From the NCBI RefSeq assembly GCF_001703635.1, contig NZ_LQZT01000048.1, forward strand, positions 20,474-84,473: DNA of 64,000 bases, given 5' to 3'. Positions 20,569 through 30,491 of the stretch are shown here, one piece after another (position 1 is the first letter of the stretch; each line of letters opens with the position of its first letter). The position numbers and the translations under genes were made by a program. The stretch comes from Parahoeflea olei (GTDB lineage Bacteria; Pseudomonadota; Alphaproteobacteria; Rhizobiales; Rhizobiaceae). Under the pieces are notes generated by a model that saw only the letters and a list, made by a program, of their open reading frames with translations, was not told the origin of the DNA and ran no database searches.

Positions 20569-21673
20569 GGGGCGTCTTTCCCTTGATGAGCACGGCCGCG
20601 CGCAGGCCGGACCGGCCGAAGCGGGCAATGCGGTCGAATACCGCGTAGGGCACGGGGATATCTGCGGCATCGGCGGCGGTCTCGTCGACCTCGTCCTCGA
20701 CCCAGGGGTCGTGGACGAAGATGTGACGGCCGTCATCGCCGTGGGCCAGCACCCAGTGGGGCACTTTCTTGCCCATCATCAGATAGCCGCTGACCAGCAC
20801 GATGGCGACATGGCCCTCGGCGAGGCGCGCGCGCAGCCAGTCGAGCGTGAAGGCCTCGATGTGAACCGGGGTGGCGGCGGCGCGGACGCGACCCCGGAAA
20901 TCCCTCTGCGCGAGCTCCATCACCCGGTGCTTTTCGGGATCGCGCACGGTTTCGAGAAACAGGAGGTCCTCGGTCGAGCACCAGACCTCGGGATCGAGCC
21001 CGTGGTCGCGCGCGACCATGGCGAGGCCGAAGGGTTCGCAGCCGCCCGGGCCCGAGAGCATGAACACCGTGGTGGCCTCGCGCCACAGCCGGATCTCCCA
21101 CACGGGATCGAGGAAATCGGGGGAGCGGAACCGGGCCAGCGCCATCAGCAGGCAGGCCGCGCCGCAGGTGAAGTCGGTCGACTGCTCGTAGAAGGGAATC
21201 CGGAGCGCGGGCGTGTCGGAGCCGCGCAGCAGCTTTTCGAACCGCAGCGCCGCCATGCCGTCGGCATAATACTCGTCCACACGGCCGATCTTGCGGTAGC
21301 CCGCGCTGCGGTAGAGCGCGATCGCGGAGAGATTGTCCTCGCGCACCTCGAGCCGCAGGATGATCCGGTCGTGATCCATCGCCGCCTTCTCGGCGGCAGC
21401 CAGCAGCGCCCGGCCCAGTCCCCGGCCCGCATGGTCCGGCGCAACCGCCAGCGAATAGAGCCGCGCCAGCGCCGCGCCGGCCCGAAACAGGATCATGGCA
21501 TATCCTGATATGCCTGTTTCCGATTCGGCGACCAGGGTTTCGGCGGTCGGGCGGTCGATCAGGGTTCGGAACGACCGCCGCGAGATGCGGTCGGAGGCAA
21601 ACACCGCTTTCTCGATCGCGTCGAGAGCGTCGATGTCGGAGATGGTGGCTGGGCGAATCCGCGGTGCGGACAT
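20561..21673 (-). CDS. GNAT acetyltransferase fused to a C39-like cysteine peptidase
   Basis: The 370-residue protein joins two enzymes. Residues 1-150 are a GNAT domain with the acetyl-CoA loop VAPDHAGRGLGRALL and LRLEVREDNLSAIALYRSAGY. Residues 160-370 resemble a C39/papain-like peptidase: Cys170 in QSTDFTCGAACLL, a His in HWVLAHGDDG and an Asp in VHDPW give a plausible triad. There is no signal peptide or transporter domain, so it is probably cytoplasmic. It is the first gene of a two-gene unit with the RimK-type ligase. Together ligase, acetyltransferase and peptidase suggest the making, capping and trimming of a peptide tag; this is inference. Confidence 0.85.
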   Translation of the reverse strand: MSAPRIRPATISDIDALDAIEKAVFASDRISRRSFRTLIDRPTAETLVAESETGISGYAMILFRAGAALARLYSLAVAPDHAGRGLGRALLAAAEKAAMDHDRIILRLEVREDNLSAIALYRSAGYRKIGRVDEYYADGMAALRFEKLLRGSDTPALRIPFYEQSTDFTCGAACLLMALARFRSPDFLDPVWEIRLWREATTVFMLSGPGGCEPFGLAMVARDHGLDPEVWCSTEDLLFLETVRDPEKHRVMELAQRDFRGRVRAAATPVHIEAFTLDWLRARLAEGHVAIVLVSGYLMMGKKVPHWVLAHGDDGRHIFVHDPWVEDEVDETAADAADIPVPYAVFDRIARFGRSGLRAAVLIKGKTPHV

Positions 21674-21927
21674 GAAAAATCCTGTGGGATCAGGTGACCA
21701 GGGCCGTTGCCGGCCTGCCTTTCAGGCGCGCAAATCATGTCTGATTTGTGTCATCCTGTCACCGGCAGACACGCGATTTCGCAAAGCCCCGCAAGCGCGG
21801 TGGACGTTGACGGGCCGGGATGCGATACCCACATGCATCGGGGCCGCAGGTCCCGGGCGCAGGACCGATCCGGGCCGCGGCACGCCCGCGCCACCCACCG
21901 CGCCGGACAGACGAAGGAACGCCATCC

Positions 21928-22671
21928 ATGATCATCGAAGCCGCCCGGCGGGGCGGGTCCAACCTGTTCTCGGCCGCCTCGCGGTCGGTGCTGTTCAAGT
22001 CGCTGGGGCTGACGATCCTGCTGCTCGCGGGCCTGTGGTTCGGGCTTGGCGAGCTGTTCTCGGCGGTCGCCATGCCCTGGCTCGACAATCTCGTGCCGGG
22101 ACTGCCGGACTGGGCCGGCTGGGCCGGCACGGTGGCGGCGATCGTCGCCGGCGTGGGGCTGGCACTGGTGCTGGCGCTGTTCGTGGCGCCGGTAACGGCG
22201 GCGATGGCGGGCCTGTTCCTCGACGACATCGCCGAGGTGATCGAGGCGCGGGACTATCCCTTGGACCCACCGGGCACCGCAATGCCGCTCGGACAATCGA
22301 TCCGGCAATCGCTCGGCTTCCTGATGGTGGTGGCGCTCGGCAACCTGCTCGCGCTCGTGCTGCTGCTGGTCCCGGGCATCAACCTCGCGGCCTTCTTCCT
22401 GGTCAACGGCTATCTGCTGGGCCGGGAATATTTCGAGTTCGCCGCCATGCGCTTCATGAGCCCGGCGGAGGCCAAGCGGCTCAGATCCCGCAACTCGACG
22501 ACGATCTTCTTCGCGGGCCTGATCATCGCCGCTTTCCTGTCGGTGCCGCTCCTGAACCTGCTCACGCCGATGTTCGCGGCCGGCATGATGGTGCATCTTT
22601 ACAAGATGATTGCCGGGAGAAACGGCGCGAGCCTGTCGCGCAGCTTCGAAGACGAGTTGTCCCGCCGGTGA
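21928..22671 (+). CDS. EI24/CysZ-like membrane protein
   Basis: This 247-residue protein has about five or six hydrophobic segments (for example SLGLTILLLAGLWFGLG and FLMVVALGNLLALVLLLVPGI) and the EI24-family pattern NLAAFFLVNGYLLGREYFEFAAMRF. Relatives include CysZ, a sulfate permease, but most EI24 proteins are uncharacterised; no sulfur genes are adjacent. ATG at 21928 has AAGGA about ten bases upstream. It diverges from the GNAT/C39 gene across a 254-bp gap with no other gene. Confidence 0.85.
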   Translation: MIIEAARRGGSNLFSAASRSVLFKSLGLTILLLAGLWFGLGELFSAVAMPWLDNLVPGLPDWAGWAGTVAAIVAGVGLALVLALFVAPVTAAMAGLFLDDIAEVIEARDYPLDPPGTAMPLGQSIRQSLGFLMVVALGNLLALVLLLVPGINLAAFFLVNGYLLGREYFEFAAMRFMSPAEAKRLRSRNSTTIFFAGLIIAAFLSVPLLNLLTPMFAAGMMVHLYKMIAGRNGASLSRSFEDELSRR

Positions 22672-22716
22672 CTTCGGCCGGCGGCCGAAACCGCCGGCAC
22701 GTCTCAGCTGGACCGG

Positions 22717-23178
22717 TTATTCGCGGCCGGCTTCGTAGTAGACCGTGGGTGTGTCCTGTGGCCGGCCCGTGAAGGCGTAGACGTCGTAGCGCGCGTCCTC
22801 GTCGTCCCCCATGCCGAGCGAGCCCGCCGGCATGCCCGGGGTCGACAGGCCGCGGATGTCGGGCATCTCGGCGATCAGCTTGTCGATCGCCTGCAACGGC
22901 ACATGGCCTTCGAGCACATAGGTGCGGCTGCCGAGTTCCAGGCTCGCGGTGTGGCAGCCTTCCATTTCCGGGCTGACGCCCGCCTGCTTCTTGACCATGG
23001 TCAGGTCCTCGATGTCGTGGGTGGTGACGTCGTAGCCGGCGGCCTCCATGGCCTTTGTCCAGTCCTCGCAGCAGCCGCACCACGGCGTCTTGTAGACGGT
23101 CATGGCCTGGGCCATGGCGGCCTGGGCGGCAAAGAGGCTCAGAAGGGCGGCAAGCGCTGCCTGTTTGATCGTTTTCAT
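22717..23178 (-). CDS. Exported DUF411 metal-binding protein
   Basis: The 153-residue product has a signal peptide (about 1-23, ending AAMAQA) and the DUF411 core with the Cys cluster KTPWCGCCEDW (Cys34, 36, 37), GCHTASL and the LEGHVPLQAIDKLIAEMPDIRGL segment. DUF411 proteins are often encoded with copper resistance genes and are thought to bind metal in the periplasm. ATG at 23178 is preceded by AAGGAC. The neighbouring small exported protein, rich in Met, His and Cys, supports a copper or related metal role. Convergent with the EI24 gene (45 bases). Confidence 0.88.
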   Translation of the reverse strand: MKTIKQAALAALLSLFAAQAAMAQAMTVYKTPWCGCCEDWTKAMEAAGYDVTTHDIEDLTMVKKQAGVSPEMEGCHTASLELGSRTYVLEGHVPLQAIDKLIAEMPDIRGLSTPGMPAGSLGMGDDEDARYDVYAFTGRPQDTPTVYYEAGRE

Positions 23179-23346
23179 GGTAAATGTCCTTGTCGTTCCG
23201 ATTGCGCGACGGCTTGGGGTCCGGGCTCTTGCCGGGGTTCGGAGCCAGTCGCGTGGATGCGTCTGGGGAGGTCGGGCACGCAGGCCCGCAGTCACGCCGC
23301 CGCATCGCTCGGGCCTCGACACCGAAGCCGGCGAACCGGGCGGCCG

Positions 23347-23718
23347 TCAGGCGGCGATCGGAGGCCGGAAGGCGAAATGCGGCGCGAAGCCGGTGCCGGA
23401 TTGGCTCGCCGGCGCGACGAAATCCGAGCCGGACACCGGCTCGAACCGCCAGGCCGCGGGGATCGCCATCAGGCAATGAAGATCGCAGGCCGCACCATGC
23501 CCGCCCCTGTGCTTGATGTCGGACCCGGGGCAGCACGCGTCCGGCATCCCCGCCTGGTCGGCGATGGACATGGTTTCGGACTGCTGCGCCATCCCCGCCA
23601 TACCCTCGTGGCTCATCGCCTCGGCAGGAGCAACTGCCGCGCCATGGCCCGACACCGCCGGCACGACGAAGGCCAGCGCAAGGGCGACGAGCATGACAAT
23701 GGCGATCCAGGTGCGCAT
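23347..23718 (-). CDS. Small exported Met/His/Cys-rich protein of unknown function
   Basis: The 123-residue protein starts with a signal peptide or N-terminal anchor (MRTWIAIVMLVALALAF). A segment rich in Met and His follows (MSHEGMAGMAQQSETMS) and then CCPGSDIKHRGGHGAACDLHC. The spacing of Met, His and Cys looks like a soft-metal-binding protein, and the DUF411 gene follows 168 bases downstream on the same strand. I do not recognise a named family. Its existence as a gene rests on signal peptide, composition and context. Confidence 0.65.
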   Translation of the reverse strand: MRTWIAIVMLVALALAFVVPAVSGHGAAVAPAEAMSHEGMAGMAQQSETMSIADQAGMPDACCPGSDIKHRGGHGAACDLHCLMAIPAAWRFEPVSGSDFVAPASQSGTGFAPHFAFRPPIAA

Positions 23719-23867
23719 GACACCTGACTATCCCGGATTGAACGACATATCCAGATGGCCCGATGTCGCATTTGGCGGAGCGATCATCGCCGGCTTTGCC
23801 GTCAGCGGCGGGTTTTGCCGTGATTGCCCAAGTTCCGGCAGCGCGCCTCACCGGGTTCGGTGACGTC

Positions 23868-24326
23868 TCAACGCAACAGGCCGAATTGGATTTCGATCTT
23901 GTGGTAGGGTGCCCCGGGACCGTTCCACCCATGATAAATTTCCCGGCTCTCCCCCGAGTAAATATATCTTGAAACATCCAGTTCCGCCGCGAGCGGCGCA
24001 TAGCCCTTTGTGAAAATCGTCCTCAGCGACCCTTGATGCACCCGACTTGCAACCATGATCGGCTCCAAGTGGGCGAGTTCAAACTCTCCACTGTAGTGCT
24101 CAGGCTTCTTTACCGGTCGGCAGATCGCCCAATCGAACAGGGTTTTCCCGTCCTTGGGAAGATGCCACGCGATAAACAACCATGGTCCATCGACCTCGAG
24201 CCCAAACGAACCAATCTCTGCGTCGATCTTTCGGGTGCATTCCGCAGCGGTTTCCCTGATGTCCGGGATTCTCAGCCTCTTCCTGTCGCACAAGACCCAC
24301 AAATCCGGAGTTTCCTTGATATCCAT
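23868..24326 (-). CDS. GyrI-like small-molecule-binding domain protein
   Basis: The 152-residue protein resembles the GyrI/AraC effector-binding fold: EPIMVASRVHQGSLRTIF in the middle and ESREIYHGWNGPGAPYHKIEIQFGLL at the end follow the family's H-G and EiY...EIq pattern. No DNA-binding domain is attached, so it is a stand-alone ligand-binding module. I start it at ATG 24326 (MDIKETPDLWV), which has GAGGGG just upstream; an in-frame ATG at 24389 is an alternative. The region is visibly less GC-rich than its neighbours, a hint of transfer. Ligand and role unknown. Confidence 0.6.
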   Translation of the reverse strand: MDIKETPDLWVLCDRKRLRIPDIRETAAECTRKIDAEIGSFGLEVDGPWLFIAWHLPKDGKTLFDWAICRPVKKPEHYSGEFELAHLEPIMVASRVHQGSLRTIFTKGYAPLAAELDVSRYIYSGESREIYHGWNGPGAPYHKIEIQFGLLR

Positions 24327-24389
24327 CGCCCCCTCGTCGCGCAGCCGATTCACAGTGCCAAAGCTATGGCGTTGAAAGAACGCGGCCAT

Positions 24390-24735
24390 CTTGCGGCGGA
24401 GAACCAGATTCCAAATGGCTGCGCAATCAACGCATTATGAGGAAAATTTTTCTCTGCTTGGCATTGTGGCGCCCCACACCGGATCGCTCCCTTGCGGGCT
24501 CCTGACTGACGACAAACGAGAGAAGGTTCCGGCATCCTAAGACGGCGTCCCGAGTGACGGTTTACCGGGGGCCGGACAAAGGGTGGAGCGACTGAAATGG
24601 TGGCGCAATGCCGCCAGAGAGCCGGGTGAAACCTGATGTGCGTCCTGGCCAAGAGCCTCAGCCTTCACGGCGGGGCCTGCTTTCCGGGAGGGGCTGGAAC
24701 CGACCAGCCCACTTTATAATCCCAATGCCCCGCCC
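24390..24735. other. Gap without a supported gene
   Basis: No convincing gene is present in these 346 bases. The only structure is a hairpin GGGCTGG-AACCGA-CCAGCCC at 24691-24710, 26 bases after the nth stop, without a T-run; it may help end nth transcription. Confidence 0.5.
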
Positions 24736-25521
24736 TCACACCACCTGCGCCGGAAGCTCGACGAGCGGAGCCGGGATGTCGGTGGTCTTTTCCTTCGATT
24801 TACAGAGATCGGCGATCACGCAACGCTCGCATTCGGGCTTGCGCGCCTTGCAGCAGTAGCGGCCATGCAGGATCAGCCAGTGGTGGGCGTGAAACAGATA
24901 GTCGTCGGGGATGATGCGCATGAAGGCCGCCTCGACTTCATCGGGGGTCTTGCCCGGTGCGATCCGGAGCCGGTTGCCGATGCGGAAGACATGGGTGTCG
25001 ACGGCGAGCGTGGGGATGCCGAAGGCCATCGACATCACCACATTGGCGGTCTTGCGGCCGACTCCGGGCAGCGTGACCAGTTCCTCGCGCGTCATCGGCA
25101 CCTCTCCGCCGAACTCGTCGACCAGCTTCCGGCTGAGCGCGATCACATTCTTGGCCTTGTTGCGGTAGAGCCCGATGGTCTTGATATACTCGCGCACCCG
25201 CTCCTCGCCGAGCGCAAGCATCTTTTCGGGCGTGTCGGCGATCGCGAACAGGGCGCGGGTCGCCTTGTTGACACCGGCATCGGTGGCCTGCGCCGACAGC
25301 GCCACGGCAACCACCAGCGTGAACGGATTGACGTGCTCGAGCTCGCCCTTGGGCTCGGGCCGCTGCACCGAGAAACGGCGAAAGATCTCGCGGATCTCCT
25401 CGCGGCTGTAGGGATTTCGCGGCGTGCGCGGCCGCGCGGGCCTGGCATTGGCCGGCAGCTTCGCCCCGGACTTAGACGCCGCGCCGGCGCGGGATGATTT
25501 CAGGGTCTTGGGCTTTTCCAT
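24736..25521 (-). CDS. nth: Endonuclease III
   Basis: Endonuclease III removes oxidised pyrimidines from DNA in base excision repair. The 261-residue product has the helix-hairpin-helix LPGVGRKTANVV with catalytic Lys157, Asp175 in AVDTHVFRIGNRL, and a 4Fe-4S cluster motif C-x6-C-x2-C-x5-C (Cys224, 231, 234, 240). The N-terminus is a basic, low-complexity extension of about 35 residues, common in this order. ATG at 25521 with AGGGA upstream is preferred over the more distal start at 25560. It diverges from the DUF2244 gene. Confidence 0.95.
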   Translation of the reverse strand: MEKPKTLKSSRAGAASKSGAKLPANARPARPRTPRNPYSREEIREIFRRFSVQRPEPKGELEHVNPFTLVVAVALSAQATDAGVNKATRALFAIADTPEKMLALGEERVREYIKTIGLYRNKAKNVIALSRKLVDEFGGEVPMTREELVTLPGVGRKTANVVMSMAFGIPTLAVDTHVFRIGNRLRIAPGKTPDEVEAAFMRIIPDDYLFHAHHWLILHGRYCCKARKPECERCVIADLCKSKEKTTDIPAPLVELPAQVV

Positions 25522-25583
25522 TCCATCCCTATAATCAACGGCAAGCGAGCATGGCAACACAAGCTCACCGGAGACCCGCCCCC

Positions 25584-26054
25584 ATGAACGAAGAGCCCCT
25601 GTTCGAGGCCGTCCTGAGCCCGCACCGTTCGCTCGGCCGCACCGGCTTCGCGATCCTGATGACGATCACGAGCGCGATCACACTGGTGCACATGGTGATT
25701 TTCCTCCGGATCGGTGCCTGGCCGATCTTCGCCTTTTTCGGCCTCGACCTCGCGTTGCTGTTCGGCGCCTTCTGGCTGAGCTACCGTTCCGGGCGGATGC
25801 GCGAGTTCGTCCGCATGTCGCGCACCGATCTCAATGTCCGCAAGGTCTCGCCTTCGGGGCGGACGGTCGAGCATTCGTTCAACCCGTTCTGGGCGCGGTT
25901 CAACATCGCCCGCCACGACGAGATCGGCATCACCCATATGCTGATCAGCGGCCAGGGCCGGCGCACCGATGTCGGCGGGTTCCTGAACCCCGACGACAAG
26001 GAAAGTTTCGCCTCCGCGTTCCAGCGCGCGCTGGCGCGCGCCAAGCAGCGCTAA
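25584..26054 (+). CDS. DUF2244 family membrane protein
   Basis: The 156-residue protein has two adjacent hydrophobic segments (GFAILMTITSAITLVHMVIF and the IFAFFGLDLALLFGAFWL stretch) and a C-terminal cytoplasmic domain with HSFNPFWARF and GQGRRTDVGGFLNPDDKESFASAFQRAL cut across it, the DUF2244 pattern. The function is unknown. In alphaproteobacteria DUF2244 genes commonly sit beside nth, as here (divergent). ATG at 25584 has GGAG nine bases upstream; an earlier ATG at 25551 has no good site. Confidence 0.85.
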   Translation: MNEEPLFEAVLSPHRSLGRTGFAILMTITSAITLVHMVIFLRIGAWPIFAFFGLDLALLFGAFWLSYRSGRMREFVRMSRTDLNVRKVSPSGRTVEHSFNPFWARFNIARHDEIGITHMLISGQGRRTDVGGFLNPDDKESFASAFQRALARAKQR

Positions 26055-26132
26055 GGCCCCGTGACCACGCGTCGCGTTTCGGGTGGTCAAGCGGGGCGGC
26101 CAGTGCTTGAGTGATGCTTCAAGGAGTTCCCC

Positions 26133-27011
26133 ATGACCGTGACAGCCCAGCTTGACCGCGACATCACCCCGACCGGCGAGGACTACGATCTCGTCCGCAA
26201 GACCATCGAGCGGATCTCGCTCGACTACCAGTCCCAACCCTTGCTCGAGGAGATCGCCTCGGATCTCGGCGTGGCGCCCGCGCGGCTGCAAAAGACCTTC
26301 AGCCGCTGGGCCGGGCTCACGCCGAAGGCCTTTCTGCAGGCCGTCACGCTCGACCATGCGCGCCGGCTGCTCGGCCACGAGGGCCTGCCGATTCTCGATG
26401 CAAGCTATGAGCTGGGCCTGTCGGGCCCCGGCCGGCTGCACGACCTGTTCGTGACCCACGAGGCGATGAGCCCGGGCGATTTCAAGTCGGGCGGCGCAGG
26501 GATCGCGATCCGCTACGGCTTCCACCCCTCGCCCTTCGGCACGGCGGTGATCATGGCGACCGAGCGCGGGCTCTGCGGGCTCGCCTTTGCCGATCCCGGC
26601 GGAGAGCAGGCAGCGCTCGAGGACATGACCCGGCGCTGGCCCGGCGCCCGCGTCACCCCCGACCAGGAGGCGACCGAACCCTATGTGGCGCGGATCTTCT
26701 CGCCCGGGCAATGGCGTGCGGACCGGCCGCTCAGGATCGTCATGATCGGCACCGATTTCCAGGTGCGGGTGTGGGAGGCGCTTTTGAGGATTCCGCTCGG
26801 GGCCGCCTCGACCTATTCCGACGTGGCGCGCGCGATCGGCAAGCCCTCGGCCTCGCGCGCGGTGGGCGCCGCGGTCGGGCGCAACCCGATCTCTTTTGTG
26901 GTGCCCTGCCACCGCGCGCTCGGCAAGTCCGGCGCGCTCACCGGCTATCACTGGGGGATCACCCGCAAGCGGGCGATGCTGGGCTGGGAATCAGGGCAGC
27001 TCTGCCAGTAG
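26133..27011 (+). CDS. Ada-like protein: AraC HTH plus O6-methylguanine-DNA methyltransferase
   Basis: The 292-residue protein has an AraC-type DNA-binding domain at about 25-105 (LLEEIASDLGVAPARLQKTFSRWAG cut here in part, with AFLQAVTLDHARRLL) and a C-terminal Ogt domain with the active-site PCHR (Cys259) and YSDVARAIGKPSASRAVG. It would repair O6-alkylguanine by transferring the alkyl group to Cys259. The N-terminal zinc/methylphosphotriester domain of E. coli Ada, which switches Ada into an activator, is absent. It may therefore be a repair enzyme with a DNA-targeting domain or a regulator of a different kind. The DUF2244 gene lies 78 bases upstream on the same strand. Confidence 0.9.
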   Translation: MTVTAQLDRDITPTGEDYDLVRKTIERISLDYQSQPLLEEIASDLGVAPARLQKTFSRWAGLTPKAFLQAVTLDHARRLLGHEGLPILDASYELGLSGPGRLHDLFVTHEAMSPGDFKSGGAGIAIRYGFHPSPFGTAVIMATERGLCGLAFADPGGEQAALEDMTRRWPGARVTPDQEATEPYVARIFSPGQWRADRPLRIVMIGTDFQVRVWEALLRIPLGAASTYSDVARAIGKPSASRAVGAAVGRNPISFVVPCHRALGKSGALTGYHWGITRKRAMLGWESGQLCQ

Positions 27012-27015
27012 CGAC

Positions 27016-27039
27016 GTGCCCGACGGGTTAGCCGGGCAC
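27016..27039. terminator. Hairpin between convergent genes
   Basis: GTGCCCG (27016-27022) and CGGGCAC (27033-27039) form 7-bp arms around a 10-nt loop, between the Ada-like gene and gpmA, which converge. There is no T-run, so termination activity is uncertain. Confidence 0.35.
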
Positions 27040-27062
27040 GCGGCATCGGTGACGCGACGCCG

Positions 27063-27701
27063 TCAGTGCGCCGCGGACATGTCGCCCAGAACTTCCTTCG
27101 AAGCCACGGTGGAATCGGCTTTGAGCCGGTAGACCATCGGCACGCCGGTGGCGAGATTGAGCTTGAGGATCTCCTCGCGGCTCAGCCGGTCGAGCACCAT
27201 CACCAGCGCGCGCAGCGAATTGCCGTGCGCGGCGACCAGCACCTTCTGGCCCGCGAGCACGCGCGGCAGGATCTCCATCATGTAATAGGGCCAGACGCGG
27301 GCGCCGGTGTCCTTCAGGCTCTCGCCGCCGGGCGGCGGGACATCGTAGGAGCGGCGCCAGATATGCACCTGCTCCTCGCCCCATTTCTCGCGTGCATCGT
27401 CCTTGTTGAGCCCCGACAGGTCGCCGTAGTCGCGCTCGTTCAAGGCCTGGTCCCTGATGGTTTCGAGGCCGGTCTGGCCGGTCTGCTCAAGGATGAGCTT
27501 GAGCGTGTGCTGGGCGCGCGACAGGTCCGAGGTAAAGGCGATGTCGAAATCGGTGAGGCCGTAGTCCTTGAGCGCCACGCCGCCGGCCTTGGCCTCCTCG
27601 ACGCCCTTTTCGGTCAGCGCCGGATCGCGCCAGCCGGTAAACAGGTTCTTGAGGTTCCATTCGCTTTGGCCGTGGCGGACGAGGACGAGCGTTCCGGTCA
27701 T
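27063..27701 (-). CDS. gpmA: 2,3-bisphosphoglycerate-dependent phosphoglycerate mutase
   Basis: GpmA interconverts 3- and 2-phosphoglycerate in glycolysis. The 212-residue product starts TGTLVLVRHGQSEWNLKN with the RHG catalytic motif and has LNERDYGDLSGLNKD and LVAAHGNSLRALVMVL carrying the second active-site His. The family's C-terminal part is short, as usual in alphaproteobacteria. A longer open frame upstream (to 28649) is a shadow over dapB; ATG at 27701 is right. dapB lies 29 bases upstream on the same strand. Confidence 0.95.
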   Translation of the reverse strand: MTGTLVLVRHGQSEWNLKNLFTGWRDPALTEKGVEEAKAGGVALKDYGLTDFDIAFTSDLSRAQHTLKLILEQTGQTGLETIRDQALNERDYGDLSGLNKDDAREKWGEEQVHIWRRSYDVPPPGGESLKDTGARVWPYYMMEILPRVLAGQKVLVAAHGNSLRALVMVLDRLSREEILKLNLATGVPMVYRLKADSTVASKEVLGDMSAAH

Positions 27702-27730
27702 GTTGCGTTCCTTCTTGAGGCTGGGATTGA

Positions 27731-28557
27731 TTACCGGTCCGAAAGACCGAGCACGTCGAGCATGGAATAGTAGCCCGGTTTCTGGTGGCGCGCCCAGAGC
27801 GCGGCGCGCACTGCGCCGCGGGCGAAGATCGAGCGGTCGGTGGCCTTGTGGCTGAGTTCGATGGTCTCGCCTTCGCCGGCGATCACGACGGAATGTTCGC
27901 CCACCACGGAGCCGCCGCGCAGGGTGGCAAAGCCGATCGAGCCTTCCTCGCGCGCGCCGGTGTGGCCGTCGCGCACCTTGACCGAATGCTGCGCAAGATC
28001 GATGCCACGGCCCTCGGCCGCGGCCTGGCCGAGCAGCAGCGCGGTGCCCGACGGCGCATCGACCTTGTGGCGATGGTGCATTTCCAGCACCTCGATGTCC
28101 CAGCCGCGGTCCTCGAGCGCGCGCGCGGCCTGGCGCACCAGCACCGACAGTAGGTTGACGCCCAGGCTCATGTTGCCGGACTTGACGATGCGGGCATGGC
28201 GCGAGGCCGCATGCAGCCGCGCCTCGTGGGCATCCTGCATTCCGGTGGTGCCGATCACATGGACGATGCGCGCCTGGGCGGCGAGTTCGGCGAAATCGAG
28301 CGTGGCCGATGGCGTGGTGAAATCGAGCACGCCTTCGACCTTGGCGAAGACCGGCAGCGCGTCGTCGGTAACGATCACGCCGTTGGCGCCGAGGCCTGCC
28401 AGCTCGCCGGAATCCTTGCCGAGCGCATCCGAGCCCGGGCGCTCGATGGCGCCGGCCAGATGCACGCCCTCGGTTTCGGCAATGGTGTGGATCAGCGAGC
28501 GGCCCATGCGGCCGGCGGCGCCGACCACGATCAGGCCCATGCTCTGCGCGGATGCGG

Positions 28558-28561
<4 letters not shown>
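27731..28561 (-). CDS. dapB: 4-hydroxy-tetrahydrodipicolinate reductase
   Basis: DapB makes tetrahydrodipicolinate in lysine and diaminopimelate synthesis. The 276-residue protein has the Rossmann motif VVGAAGRMGRSLI and the catalytic segment EMHHRHKVDAPSGTALLLG, and ends FYSMLDVLGL-type as in the family. Its start overlaps the upstream ABC-exporter stop by four bases (ATGA), implying coupling. gpmA follows. Confidence 0.96.
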
Positions 28562-30384
<1,823 letters not shown>

Positions 30385-30491
30385 ATTCGCTCACCTCGTC
30401 GGGCGCTTCGCGTAAAGCGCCGGTTCTCGTGCACAGGGAGGGATCCCTGCTCCGCCGTGTGCGGCTCTATAGCGGGTCCGAACCCGTTTGC

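Noticed and set aside
24691..24710. GGGCTGG/CCAGCCC hairpin as a possible tRNA or small RNA
   Set aside because: No cloverleaf arms can be built around it and there is no T-run; treated as a plain hairpin.
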